Shown: positions 55,511 to 64,000 of the stretch, piece by piece
How the letters are laid out: the number at the start of each line of letters is the position of its first letter
Position numbering within the stretch: position 1 is the first letter of the stretch
NCBI RefSeq assembly: GCF_009363075.1
Contig: NZ_CP045293.1
Span: forward strand, 6,111,501-6,175,500
DNA: 64,000 nucleotides
Reading direction: 5' to 3'
DNA from: Paenibacillus guangzhouensis
GTDB taxonomy: Bacteria; Bacillota; Bacilli; Paenibacillales; Paenibacillaceae
The notes under the pieces: generated by a model
The model's database searches: none
Told to the model about the DNA's origin: nothing
Seen by the model: only the letters and a program-made list of their open reading frames with translations
Position numbers and translations under genes: made by a program

Positions 55511-56086
55511 TCAACCTTTCGTCAGGAAAATGCCCGTCGTCATCGTCGTGTACAGGAATTGTTCCAGTTCCTCACGGGTCACTTCATCCTGATGACTCAT
55601 GTAATAGCGGCACCCGTTATCGATCATGCCGATCAACGCGGTTGCGGCAAGCCGGCAGTTTCCTTCTCGCATGCCGCCGGCACGTTGGGATTGTTCCAAG
55701 CCGTCAGCTACGAAATGGATATATTCGAGCCGCATCTTCCGGACTTCCTCCAGCACATCTTGATCGAGCCCATTGGATAATTCGTTGAAGACGATGTGTG
55801 CGAAGCCGCTCGATTCCAAGAAGATATCAAGATTATGCCTGATGATGCGCATAACCTGCTCCGAGAACGGAAGGTCTGCGTAGATGTCGGCTTGGACACG
55901 ATCCATAAGCTCTTGCAAGCCCTCAGCGACGATTGTCTTGAACAGCTCGGACTTGCTCTTGAAGTGATAGTACAAGGTGCCCTTCGCGACATTCGCTCGC
56001 AATGCGATTTCATCCATGCTAGAGCGGTGGAACCCGTGTTCTGAGAATACCTCTTCGGCTGCTTGAATGATTTTATTTCTACTCAT
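55511..56086 (-). CDS. TetR-family transcriptional regulator
   Basis: This 191-residue protein has a TetR N-terminal helix-turn-helix (about 1-50; SMDEIALRANVAKGTLYYHF) and an all-helical ligand domain. ATG 56086 (MSRNKIIQAAEEVF) is preferred over the upstream start at 56110. It is the first gene of a two-gene operon with P450 and has a 14-bp palindrome at its own start point, so it most likely represses itself and the P450. Confidence 0.88.
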   Translation of the reverse strand: MSRNKIIQAAEEVFSEHGFHRSSMDEIALRANVAKGTLYYHFKSKSELFKTIVAEGLQELMDRVQADIYADLPFSEQVMRIIRHNLDIFLESSGFAHIVFNELSNGLDQDVLEEVRKMRLEYIHFVADGLEQSQRAGGMREGNCRLAATALIGMIDNGCRYYMSHQDEVTREELEQFLYTTMTTGIFLTKG

Positions 56087-56123
56087 GAGTTGTCGGCCTC
56101 TCCAATGCATTTTGATTTTTTGT

Positions 56124-56169
56124 ACTGACTAGTCAGTTCAATCTTATCGCATTGGAAAATGTTAGTCAA
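56124..56169 (-). promoter_or_regulatory. Promoter and palindromic operator of the tetR-P450 operon
   Basis: On the minus strand TTGACT (56169-56164), a 17-base spacer and TAAGAT (56146-56141) make a good promoter. The perfect palindrome ACTGACTAGTCAGT (56124-56137) lies just past the -10, at the expected start point, where a bound TetR would block transcription. Confidence 0.75.
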
Positions 56170-56248
56170 TCGGTCAGATCAAACGCTAGTAATATTTTTA
56201 AAAAAGAGTATAGTTATGGAGGTATAACGGAAAGAAGGAAGGCGCATC

Positions 56249-57154
56249 ATGGCACAGACAAAAGCATCAGTTAGAACGATCGTATCGATTGCATTTCTCG
56301 TCTTGATCTGGGGGTTATCTTGGTCCATCTATAAAGTCACGCTGCACTATACGCCGCCGATCCTATTCGCAGGTATGCGCTCCTTATTCGGAGGTTTGCT
56401 GCTGGCGATATGTTTACTGCCGACGTGGCGTAAATTGCAGTGGCGCGAGAACTGGTCGCGCTACGTGATTTCCGGGCTGCTGAACGCCGCATTTTTCTAC
56501 GGCTTGCAGACGGTCGGACTCATCTATCTGCCAGGCGGGTTATTCTCCGTACTGGTCTATTTCCAACCGGTCTTGATCGGTTTGTTCGCTTGGATGTGGC
56601 TGGGTGAGCGGATGTCACTTATCAAAGTCGCAGGGCTGCTGATCGGGTTCATCGGCATCATCGCCGTAAGTTCAGGCAGCTTCACCGGACAAGTCTCCTT
56701 CGTTGGCGTTACGCTAGCCTTGCTCGCAGCGATTAGTTGGGCACTCGGCGTTATCTACGTGAAGAAGGAGAGCGGAAAAGTCGACTCGATGTGGATGGTC
56801 GCGTTTCAATTTATCCTTGGCGGCGGTTTATTGACGGTCATTGGGTCTGGCGTCGAGAGCTGGTCCAGCATTACGTGGAATAGCACGTATCTGCTCGGGC
56901 TTGGGTTCGGTTCTACGCTTGGCATCCCGATTGCATTCGTTATCTACTTCCATCTGATGAATACGGGCGAGGCGAGTAAGGTCGCATCGTTCACGTTCTT
57001 AGTTCCGCTTATCGCAGTGTTGACGGGGACATTATTTTTGCATGAGCCATTCACTTATTCCTTATTGCTGGGGCTGGTCCTCATTGTCGTCAGCATTTAT
57101 TGCGTGAACTATACGAGTAAACGCAACAAGAAGGGAATTGCGCTGCAAGAGTAG
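56249..57154 (+). CDS. EamA/DMT-family transporter
   Basis: This 301-residue protein has ten membrane helices in two EamA repeats; LIWGLSWSIYKVTL in helix one and the matching LLAAISWALGVIYVKKE in the second repeat show the internal duplication. Such proteins export amino acids or metabolites. ATG 56249 follows GAAGGAAGG. It is divergent from the TetR/P450 operon, and could be controlled by the same regulator, but the palindrome lies on the TetR side. Confidence 0.85.
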   Translation: MAQTKASVRTIVSIAFLVLIWGLSWSIYKVTLHYTPPILFAGMRSLFGGLLLAICLLPTWRKLQWRENWSRYVISGLLNAAFFYGLQTVGLIYLPGGLFSVLVYFQPVLIGLFAWMWLGERMSLIKVAGLLIGFIGIIAVSSGSFTGQVSFVGVTLALLAAISWALGVIYVKKESGKVDSMWMVAFQFILGGGLLTVIGSGVESWSSITWNSTYLLGLGFGSTLGIPIAFVIYFHLMNTGEASKVASFTFLVPLIAVLTGTLFLHEPFTYSLLLGLVLIVVSIYCVNYTSKRNKKGIALQE

Positions 57155-57259
57155 TGCATGTCTACCCTTTTAACCGTCATCATATAAACGGCGATCATTT
57201 TGACCGCATCATTCATTTCTGCGTGGTTAGCCGATAGATAGATCCACCTATCCTGAATA

Positions 57260-57302
57260 AGCTTGCTGGTCCCCTCTCAAGGGAATGCCAGCGGGCTTTT
57301 TT
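57260..57302 (+). terminator. Terminator after the EamA gene
   Basis: GCTGG and CCCT pair with AGGG and CCAGC, with outer AAGC and GCTT, followed by six T. Confidence 0.75.
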
Positions 57303-57385
57303 GGTTCGTGCACGACCCGAAATTATCATACCCAACCTAAAATTAGGCGCCTATTCACGTCGCAGGGGAGCTTTTACAATGATAC

Positions 57386-57401
57386 ATGTAAGAGCTTACA
57401 T
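57386..57401. promoter_or_regulatory. Palindrome upstream of the second sugar importer
   Basis: ATGTAAG-AG-CTTACAT lies 40 bases before the start codon of the first permease. It is a possible operator for the AraC-type regulator of the operon. Function inferred from position. Confidence 0.4.
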
Positions 57402-57440
57402 CTAGAATGATAGAGCGAAGGACAGGGGGCGTGGCTCAGT

Positions 57441-58376
57441 ATGAGTTCGATAAGCAGCAGTGAGAAGAGAAGGACAAGATTCAAGAAATTCTACGGACAG
57501 CGGTACCTTCAGGTGATGGCCTTGTTAGGCGTCGCATGGATGATTGTGTTCAACTATATTCCGATGTACGGCATTATTATTGCATTCAAGGAGTTCGATA
57601 TTATTAGCTCGATTTCGGCGGCGCCGTGGGTTGGGTTCGAGCATTTCAAAGCATTCCTAGAGGATGAAAATTTGCCTTATGTCATTAAGAATACCCTCGG
57701 GATGAGCATCCTGAAGCTTGTCATCGGCTTCCCGCTGCCGATTCTATTCGCACTTTTCCTGAACGAGATCCGCTCCGCTTTCTTCAAAAAGTCGATCCAG
57801 ACGATCTCGTATCTCCCGCATTTTTTATCGTGGGTCATCCTCGGCGGCATTATGGCGACATGGCTTGCGGACGTCGGGATCGTGAACAAAATCCTGATGG
57901 CGTTACATTTGATTGAGGAGCCGATTACCTACTTGGCGGAGCCGGATCATTTCTGGACGATTATCATTACATCCGACATTTGGAAGGAGCTCGGCTGGTC
58001 AGCCATTATCTACTTGGCAGCGATCTCCAGTGTGTCGCCGGAGTACTACGAAGCGGCGACGATCGACGGTGCGGGGCGCTTCCAGAAGATCTGGAACATT
58101 ACGCTCCCATCGATCAAAGGGACGATTACCATCCTATTCATCCTGGCCGTAAGCGGACTGTTGAACTCTAACTTCGATCAGATTCTCGTGCTGCGCAATT
58201 CTCTGAACGAGACGTCTAGTAACGTCATTGACTACTACGTCTATCAGACGGGACTGTTATCCGGCAGGTATTCCTATGCGACGGCTGTCGGGCTCATCAA
58301 GTCTGTCATTGCGCTTATGCTGCTGCTCGGCGCGAACTACGTGACGAAAAAGCTGAACAACACATCATTATTCTAA
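57441..58376 (+). CDS. Oligosaccharide ABC importer permease, LplB-like
   Basis: This 311-residue CUT1 permease has six membrane helices and the EAA loop EYYEAATIDGAGRFQKIWNITLP. Its N-terminal FKKFYGQRYLQVMALLGVAWMIV is typical of LplB-type proteins. It is the first gene of a five-gene run with the second permease, binding protein, kinase and regulator. Confidence 0.9.
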   Translation: MSSISSSEKRRTRFKKFYGQRYLQVMALLGVAWMIVFNYIPMYGIIIAFKEFDIISSISAAPWVGFEHFKAFLEDENLPYVIKNTLGMSILKLVIGFPLPILFALFLNEIRSAFFKKSIQTISYLPHFLSWVILGGIMATWLADVGIVNKILMALHLIEEPITYLAEPDHFWTIIITSDIWKELGWSAIIYLAAISSVSPEYYEAATIDGAGRFQKIWNITLPSIKGTITILFILAVSGLLNSNFDQILVLRNSLNETSSNVIDYYVYQTGLLSGRYSYATAVGLIKSVIALMLLLGANYVTKKLNNTSLF

Positions 58377-58394
58377 GCAAAGGCGGTGACATCC

Positions 58395-59282
58395 ATGTTC
58401 GCATTCAAAAGACAATCCGCTTCCGATGCGGTATTCGATATGATCAATAACTTCGTAATGTTATGCATCTGCTTCATGACGCTGTACCCGATCTGGTACG
58501 TCGTCGTTAATGCCTTCAACGACGGGGCAGATGCTATGCGCGGCGGTATCTATTGGTGGCCGAGACAATTCAGCCTCGAGAGCTTCCGCGCGGTCTTCAG
58601 CAGCAGCGGGATCATGACGGCGATGGGGGTGACGGTGGCGAAGACGGTCATCGGGACGGTCGTGCATGTCTTCTTCACCGCGATGGTGGCCTACGCCGTA
58701 TCTCGCAGGGAACTCATCGGCCGCAAGCTCTATATGATTATCGGTACGATTACGATGTTCTTCGGCGGGGGCTTAATTCCTTACTATCTGCTCATTCGAG
58801 ACTTGGGTCTTTTAGACAGTTTCTTGGTCTATATCATTCCGGCAATGTTCAGCTTCTTCGACCTTATCATCTTCCTCTCGTTCTTCCGAGAAATCCCGGA
58901 AGCGCTGGAGGAAGCGGCAAAGATTGACGGCGCACATGATTTTCGAATTTTTTACAGCGTCATTATTCCGTCTTCGATGCCAGTGATTGCGACGATCGGC
59001 TTGTTCCACGGCGTTTATCAGTGGAATGACTATTTCACCGGCATGATCTATATCAACAACACGGATTTGCAGCCGATTCAGACCTTTTTGTTCCGCGTGG
59101 TTGCGCAGTCCAGCTCGAATCAGATGCTGGCATCGATGCCGAGTGGGGTGGCCGTTACCGTCACTTCCCAATCGCTGAAGCTGGCGACGATGGTGGTGAC
59201 GACGGCACCGATCGTGTTCGTCTATCCCTTCTTGCAGAAGTATTTCGTGAAAGGCTTCATGCTCGGAGCAATTAAAGGCTAG
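58395..59282 (+). CDS. Oligosaccharide ABC importer permease, LplC/YtcP-like
   Basis: This 295-residue CUT1 permease has six membrane helices and the loop EALEEAAKIDGAHDFRIFYS. ATG 58395 follows AAAGGCGG; GTG 58386 is within that site. It lies 18 bases after the LplB-like gene. Confidence 0.9.
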   Translation: MFAFKRQSASDAVFDMINNFVMLCICFMTLYPIWYVVVNAFNDGADAMRGGIYWWPRQFSLESFRAVFSSSGIMTAMGVTVAKTVIGTVVHVFFTAMVAYAVSRRELIGRKLYMIIGTITMFFGGGLIPYYLLIRDLGLLDSFLVYIIPAMFSFFDLIIFLSFFREIPEALEEAAKIDGAHDFRIFYSVIIPSSMPVIATIGLFHGVYQWNDYFTGMIYINNTDLQPIQTFLFRVVAQSSSNQMLASMPSGVAVTVTSQSLKLATMVVTTAPIVFVYPFLQKYFVKGFMLGAIKG

Positions 59283-59374
59283 CGGGGATTATCAATGATT
59301 GGTACCGCCTTGGCTTACTGGAAGCGCTGTACCATGATTGTTAATAGATTATAATTGGTGAAAAGGGGAGACTT

Positions 59375-61042
59375 ATGAGACGTTCACGTAAATTTTTGTT
59401 AACACTGTTAACTTTGATGCTGGCATTCGGCATGGCGGCGTGTTCTGGTGGTAAGAAGGAAGAGAGCGCGGCGCCTGCGAAGGAAGCCGATGCCGAAGCT
59501 GTGAAGACCGCCGTGAATCCGGATGAACCGGGCTGGAAGCAATCAGCAGCGACGCCGATTACGTTCGATTGGTATATGAATTTCTCCTGGTTCAATAAGA
59601 AATGGGGAGATGACCCGACGAGTCAGTATGTGACGAAGAAGACGGGCGTCGGCATTAACTTTATCGTACCGGCGGGCAATGAGAACGAGAAGCTGAACAC
59701 GATGATCGCTTCGGGCAAGCTGCCTGATTTTATAACCCTAGGCTGGTATGAAGAGGCCGTGAAGAAGATGGTTAACGGGAAACTCGTCCTGCCGCTGAAT
59801 GAGCTGGCGGAGCAATACGATCCGTACTTCTTCAAGGTGGCGGATCCGGCAAAGCTTGGCTGGTATACGAACCCGGATGGCAATGTATACGGCTACCCGA
59901 ACGCCTCGTCATCCCCGGCAGACTATAAGAAATACGGCGAAGTATTTACTTCGAACCAGACGTTTGAAGTGCGAAAGGATATGTACGAAGCAATCGGCAG
60001 CCCAGATATGAGTACACCGGAAGGCTTCTTGAACGCGCTGAAGCTGGCGAAGGAGAAATTCCCGGAAGTGAATGGGCAGCCGCTCATTCCGCTCGGCCTG
60101 CATGACTTTACCGATGTTGGGAACTACTCGCTCGAAGGGTATCTGCAGAACTTCCTAGCGATTCCGCAGCAGAAGGACGGCAAGCTCTATGATCGCCGCA
60201 CGGATCCGGAATATCTGAAGTGGATCAAGACGCTACGCAAGGCGAACGAAGACGGCCTTCTCGCGAAGGATATTTTCATCGACAAGCGCCCTCAGATGGA
60301 AGAGAAAATTGCACAGGGCCGTTACTTTGCGATGCTGTACCAACGCTCGGACTTTGCTGCGCAGAATATGACCTTGCACCAGAAAGATCCGAATACGGCT
60401 TATATCGCGATCGACGGACCTGCCAATGCGGCGAAGGATGCGCCGACGCTGTCCGGTCCTGGTATTTCGGGATGGACGCTTACGCTAATCTCCAAGGACG
60501 TGAAGGATAAGCAGCGCGCGATTCAGTTCTTAAGCTACCTAATCAGCGAAGAGGGGAACAAAGATTTATTCCTCGGGGAGAAAGGCTTCTCCTACGACAC
60601 GATTGATGGGAAGGATCAATTCCTGCCGGCAGCGCTCGAAGTATTGAACAAGGACCGGACGGCATTCGACCAGAAATACGGTTCATCTTTCACGTATTGG
60701 ATGCTGATGGACACGAATATGAACCTGCAATGGGCTCCGCCTAGCGTGGACCCTGCGAAGCAGATGGAGGATTGGACGAAGGGGAAATCGATCAGCATGG
60801 CGGAATTCGACAATATCGATCCTCCTGCGGCGTCGGAGGAAGGCATTGCCAACAGTAAGATTGCACGCAATTGGGGCAAGGCATTGCCGAAGATGCTGCT
60901 CGCCAAATCGGATGCCGAGCTGGATGAGATCTTCAATAAATTCATGAGCGACCGTGCAGCTTCCGGCGGCGACAAGATTGACGCCTATCGTCAGCAAGCT
61001 TATGAGAGTAACGTGAAGAAGCTCGAAGCACTGAACAAATAA
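59375..61042 (+). CDS. Oligosaccharide-binding lipoprotein, LplA-like
   Basis: This 555-residue lipoprotein has a lipobox (FGMAACSGG) and the larger size of LplA-type binding proteins, which catch plant-derived oligosaccharides. WYMNFSWFNKKWGDDPTSQ and the IASGKLPDFITLGWYE segments fit the family. The ATG follows AAAAGGGGAG. It precedes the kinase gene, separated by a stem-loop. An ATPase is missing, as for the first importer. Confidence 0.88.
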   Translation: MRRSRKFLLTLLTLMLAFGMAACSGGKKEESAAPAKEADAEAVKTAVNPDEPGWKQSAATPITFDWYMNFSWFNKKWGDDPTSQYVTKKTGVGINFIVPAGNENEKLNTMIASGKLPDFITLGWYEEAVKKMVNGKLVLPLNELAEQYDPYFFKVADPAKLGWYTNPDGNVYGYPNASSSPADYKKYGEVFTSNQTFEVRKDMYEAIGSPDMSTPEGFLNALKLAKEKFPEVNGQPLIPLGLHDFTDVGNYSLEGYLQNFLAIPQQKDGKLYDRRTDPEYLKWIKTLRKANEDGLLAKDIFIDKRPQMEEKIAQGRYFAMLYQRSDFAAQNMTLHQKDPNTAYIAIDGPANAAKDAPTLSGPGISGWTLTLISKDVKDKQRAIQFLSYLISEEGNKDLFLGEKGFSYDTIDGKDQFLPAALEVLNKDRTAFDQKYGSSFTYWMLMDTNMNLQWAPPSVDPAKQMEDWTKGKSISMAEFDNIDPPAASEEGIANSKIARNWGKALPKMLLAKSDAELDEIFNKFMSDRAASGGDKIDAYRQQAYESNVKKLEALNK

Positions 61043-61061
61043 TTGTAATCGATATACAATG

Positions 61062-61095
61062 GCCCGGGGATTCGTCATGTACGAATGATCCGGGC
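61062..61095 (+). other. Stem-loop between binding protein and kinase genes
   Basis: GCCCGG (61062-61067) and ATTCGT (61070-61075) pair with ACGAAT (61081-61086) and CCGGGC (61090-61095). There is no T-run, so it would lower or stabilise rather than stop transcription into the regulator genes. Confidence 0.6.
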
Positions 61096-61129
61096 TAATG
61101 ACATCATGGGGATGGAAGGGATGGGGAGC

Positions 61130-63046
61130 ATGAATCGTGTGCGAAGATGGGCGGCGAATCGGATGGAATCCATCGGTGGCTTGTCGATCCAGATGAAGCT
61201 GATTATTTCGTTCATCGTGATCATCCTGATTCCAATCGTATGTCTATCTTGGTATCTCTTCCATGATATCTACCTGAACCGGATTCAGGATATGACTAAG
61301 AAGAATCAATACATACTCGATATTGAGAAGACCACGATCATGAACAATATGAATCTGATGGAACGAACCGCGCAGCTGTCGCTTTCGAATAATGAGATTA
61401 ACGATTATTTGCAGAGTACCGAAGAGCTTGACGTCAAGAGCTTGCTCGATTTCAAGAACAAGACATTCAGTACCTTTCAATACTTTTTGTTCAACAATCC
61501 CAGCATCGCGAATATTCGGCTGTTCACGGATAATCCAAGCATCTATGAGTTGTGGCCGATTATTTTCAAAGAAAGCCGGATTGCGAACAAGTCTTGGTAT
61601 CCGACCGTCATTGCTCAACAAGGCATTGTCCGTTGGGAGATTAACCGCAGCGATCAGGGCGCGCTCGTCACGGCCTCTCCAGACCCGAACCGTACCGAGT
61701 TGTACATCTCTCTACTTCGGGAATTCAAGAAACCGGATAACACGCATAACGGTGTGCTGGAGGTGAATATGGAACTCAAGAACTTCTTCACGAAGACCTT
61801 CAGTATGATGCAGGATCGAGATTCCCAGATGATGATCGTCAGCCGCGATGGCAGTCTGTACACGAATGAGCAGGCGGAGATTTTCAGACGAATCCCAGCA
61901 GCAGAGCTTGCACGACAATTCACCATGCATCATAAGGGGGCAAGGGACAGCTTCGCCTTGACTATCGAGGGGCAGCCCTTCTTATTCATTCAGAGCTATA
62001 TCGATCGCTTAGATATTACCCTTGTGAATGCCGTGTCGCTGCAGAGTACGATATCGGATATCAATAAGACGCGGAATCAGATGATACTGGTAACCTTCGT
62101 TCTTATTGTTCTTCTCTCGCTTATCTCTTATTTCTTGCATTCCCTGATTCTGAAGAAATTGAAGATTCTAAGAGATTCGATGAAAAAAGTGCGAAGAGGG
62201 GATTTCCATGTCGACATCCAGGTGAAGGGGACGGATGAAGTTGGAGAGCTAGCGCATCATTTCAGGCAGCTGCTGAAGCAGATTCAAGAATTAATCGCCG
62301 ATGCGGTGAACCGCCAAGCGACAGCGAAGGAAGCGGAGCTGAAGGCGCTCAAGAATCAGATTGATTCTCACTTTCTCTATAACACGTTGGAAAATTTGAA
62401 AATGATGGCGGAGATCGAGGCGCAGTATACGATTTCGGATGCGTTGACATCGCTTGGGAGCATGATGCGCTATAGTCTGCAGTGGACGAGCAATCACGTC
62501 AAATTAAGCGATGAGATAGGTCATATCCGCCATTATATTGCGATCATGAATATTCGCTATGAAGACCGTCTGGAGCTGGTGCTCGACATTCCGAAGGCGA
62601 ATCTGATGCAGGAAGTGTTGAAGATGTCATTACAGCCCATCGTAGAGAATGCGGTCAAATACGGCTTGGGTTCGTCGCAGCATCAGAAGCCGAAGCTGAC
62701 GATTACGATTCGCACGATGGTGATAGGCGATCAGATGATCATTGAGATCGAAGATGATGGTATCGGAATTGATCAGCGGAAACGGGATGAGATCAATCGG
62801 ATGCTGGCGGCGGATGAGACGGAATATCAGCGGATGCGTGCCGCAGCAGGTTCACCTGATGCCAGGAGCACGGGGATTGGGCTTCGCAATGTGCATCATC
62901 GAATATCCATGTTCTATGGCAAGGAATACGGTATTCGCGTGAAAAGTCAGGAAGGAAGCTATACGCAGGTCCGAATGGTCGTACCTTATTTTATACTCGC
63001 AGGGGGAGGTGTGGAGCAACATGCGCAAGCTATTGATCGTAGATGA
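61130..63046 (+). CDS. Sensor histidine kinase, YesM type
   Basis: This 638-residue protein has an N-terminal membrane helix (about 22-42), an extracellular sensor, a second helix (about 320-345), HAMP, the motif DSHFLYNTLENLKMMAEIE and an ATPase domain with IEIEDDGIGIDQR. ATG 61130 follows GAAGGG; earlier in-frame ATGs are possible. It overlaps the regulator by 26 bases. It follows the importer genes directly, so it probably senses the imported oligosaccharide. Confidence 0.88.
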   Translation: MNRVRRWAANRMESIGGLSIQMKLIISFIVIILIPIVCLSWYLFHDIYLNRIQDMTKKNQYILDIEKTTIMNNMNLMERTAQLSLSNNEINDYLQSTEELDVKSLLDFKNKTFSTFQYFLFNNPSIANIRLFTDNPSIYELWPIIFKESRIANKSWYPTVIAQQGIVRWEINRSDQGALVTASPDPNRTELYISLLREFKKPDNTHNGVLEVNMELKNFFTKTFSMMQDRDSQMMIVSRDGSLYTNEQAEIFRRIPAAELARQFTMHHKGARDSFALTIEGQPFLFIQSYIDRLDITLVNAVSLQSTISDINKTRNQMILVTFVLIVLLSLISYFLHSLILKKLKILRDSMKKVRRGDFHVDIQVKGTDEVGELAHHFRQLLKQIQELIADAVNRQATAKEAELKALKNQIDSHFLYNTLENLKMMAEIEAQYTISDALTSLGSMMRYSLQWTSNHVKLSDEIGHIRHYIAIMNIRYEDRLELVLDIPKANLMQEVLKMSLQPIVENAVKYGLGSSQHQKPKLTITIRTMVIGDQMIIEIEDDGIGIDQRKRDEINRMLAADETEYQRMRAAAGSPDARSTGIGLRNVHHRISMFYGKEYGIRVKSQEGSYTQVRMVVPYFILAGGGVEQHAQAIDRR

Positions 63047-64000
63047 TGAAAAGAATATCCGTCTCGGGCTGAAGTCAATGATCGAACGTGAGTTTGCAGA
63101 TCAATATTCGTTCTATTTTGCCGGCGATGGGGAAGAGGCGCTTCGGATCGCGCAGGAGGAACAGGTCGAGATCTTGATCACCGATATTCGAATGCCTGTG
63201 ATGGATGGGATTGAACTGATTCATCAGGTACGGGATGTCATGAAGCATCTCGCCGTCGTCATTCTTAGCGGGTATGATGATTTTCAATATGCGAAGGAAG
63301 CGATCCGCTGCGAGGTCAAGGAGTATCTGCTGAAGCCGATTGTGCGGCAGGAATTGTTCCAAGTCCTCACACGATTAGAATCGGAGCTGAATCAGCGCCA
63401 AGTGATTGCCGACCAGCTGACACACGCGATGCAGTTGATGGACGACTATAAGTCGGTGCAGCTGAATTATGTGCTGATGCATGAGGAATTGACGGCAGCG
63501 GACATGCGCGAACGGCTGTCCAAGGCAGGGCTTGACTGGCTGGACCATGGATATTACGTGGGAATAATGAAGATGACGGCAAGCGGACAGCCGGACCACT
63601 GCGTGCCTTACGGTTGTAAAATCGACGATGCATTGGAAGACGCGGGGGGGATGAACTGTATCCGTGTGAACGATAAGAACGGGCGAATGGTCATCATTGC
63701 GGAGCAGCGCGACATGCTGTATCGGATGACGAACCAACTATCATGCGAACCGTTCTTCGCCTACCGTATGGGAATCAGCGAGGCCATGATCGGCATGGAG
63801 CAGATTCGACAGGGCTATGCAGAGGCATGCAAGGCGCTGTGTTACTATCTGCTGCAGCCATGCTGCGGTGCGATTGAATACGGTACGATACGGGGGAGAG
63901 AGGCGAATTATCACCTCCCAATCGACGATTTGAAGAAAATTGCGAATATGCTCGGTACGGGCCGCGAAGCGGAGATGATGCGGTTGCTGCTGCATGTGTT
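63021..64000 (+). CDS. Response regulator, YesN/AraC type (3' end outside window)
   Basis: The visible 326 codons begin MRKLLIVDDEKNIRLGLKSM and hold a receiver domain with Asp55 in ITDIRMPVMDG and the switch Lys in YLLKP, followed by a middle region. The AraC-type helix-turn-helix expected at the C terminus lies beyond the window. The ATG follows AGGGGGAGG inside the end of the kinase gene, so the two are translated together. Confidence 0.88.
   Translation, partial: MRKLLIVDDEKNIRLGLKSMIEREFADQYSFYFAGDGEEALRIAQEEQVEILITDIRMPVMDGIELIHQVRDVMKHLAVVILSGYDDFQYAKEAIRCEVKEYLLKPIVRQELFQVLTRLESELNQRQVIADQLTHAMQLMDDYKSVQLNYVLMHEELTAADMRERLSKAGLDWLDHGYYVGIMKMTASGQPDHCVPYGCKIDDALEDAGGMNCIRVNDKNGRMVIIAEQRDMLYRMTNQLSCEPFFAYRMGISEAMIGMEQIRQGYAEACKALCYYLLQPCCGAIEYGTIRGREANYHLPIDDLKKIANMLGTGREAEMMRLLLHV

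Overview
The window is a stretch of ordinary, gene-dense chromosome from a Gram-positive bacterium, most probably Paenibacillus or a close relative (Paenibacillaceae). The reasons are strong AGGAGG-type ribosome binding sites, frequent TTG and GTG starts, moderate GC content, a caa3-type cytochrome oxidase cluster with ctaG and a DUF420/ctaM gene, YesM/YesN-type two-component pairs with AraC-type regulators, LplABC-like oligosaccharide importers, and large secreted glycosidases with FN3 and NPCBM modules. I see no phage genes, insertion sequences, tRNA/rRNA genes or CRISPR arrays. The window opens inside argB and closes inside a response-regulator gene.

Layout. 0-5.7 kb: arginine biosynthesis, argB(partial)-argD-argF-argG-argH, with a 303-bp structured gap before argH. 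5.9-7.8 kb: a PIG-L deacetylase and a YeiH-family membrane protein. 7.9-9.5 kb: divergent NamA (old yellow enzyme) and HxlR regulator. 9.5-12.7 kb: a YdjG/YdjI-like zinc-ribbon and SPFH pair opposite a TrmB-family regulator. 12.8-13.7 kb: a DUF3990 gene overlapping a small gene, possibly a toxin-antitoxin pair. 13.7-18 kb: NUDIX hydrolase, MscL with a zinc-ribbon tail, xpt-pbuX for xanthine salvage under a PurR-like box, and a diacylglycerol-kinase-like lipid kinase. 18-22 kb: an MFS/zinc-ribbon/small-protein operon and a two-gene ABC exporter. 22.2-28.3 kb: ctaCDEF, then ctaG and ctaM. 28.3-29.7 kb: a POT peptide transporter.

30-36 kb is an exporter island. A GntR (YtrA-type) regulator, three ABC ATPases and three membrane proteins lie in two transcription units, the first behind a promoter overlaid by a long palindrome. 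36-49.7 kb is an alpha-galactoside utilisation locus: Gfo/Idh/MocA dehydrogenase, a secreted multi-domain glycosidase, a YesM/YesN-type sensor and regulator pair on the minus strand, an ABC importer (binding protein and two permeases), and an intracellular GH36 alpha-galactosidase. The inferred flow is secreted enzyme and binding modules, then sensor and importer, then intracellular hydrolysis.

49.9-57.2 kb holds a cysteine desulfidase-like UPF0597 protein, an MHYT-PAS-PAS-GGDEF-EAL protein, a TetR/cytochrome P450 operon and an EamA transporter. 57.4-64 kb is a second sugar-type importer (LplB, LplC and LplA-like) followed directly by its own histidine kinase and a truncated response regulator.

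The items most worth a second look are the argG-argH structured element, whose alternative pairings could hide or free the argH ribosome binding site; the overlapping DUF3990/small-gene pair; the unidentified catalytic domain of the secreted glycosidase; and an identical 19-bp tail at the 3' ends of two unrelated genes of the alpha-galactoside locus. None of these is proven to be a new system by sequence reading alone.
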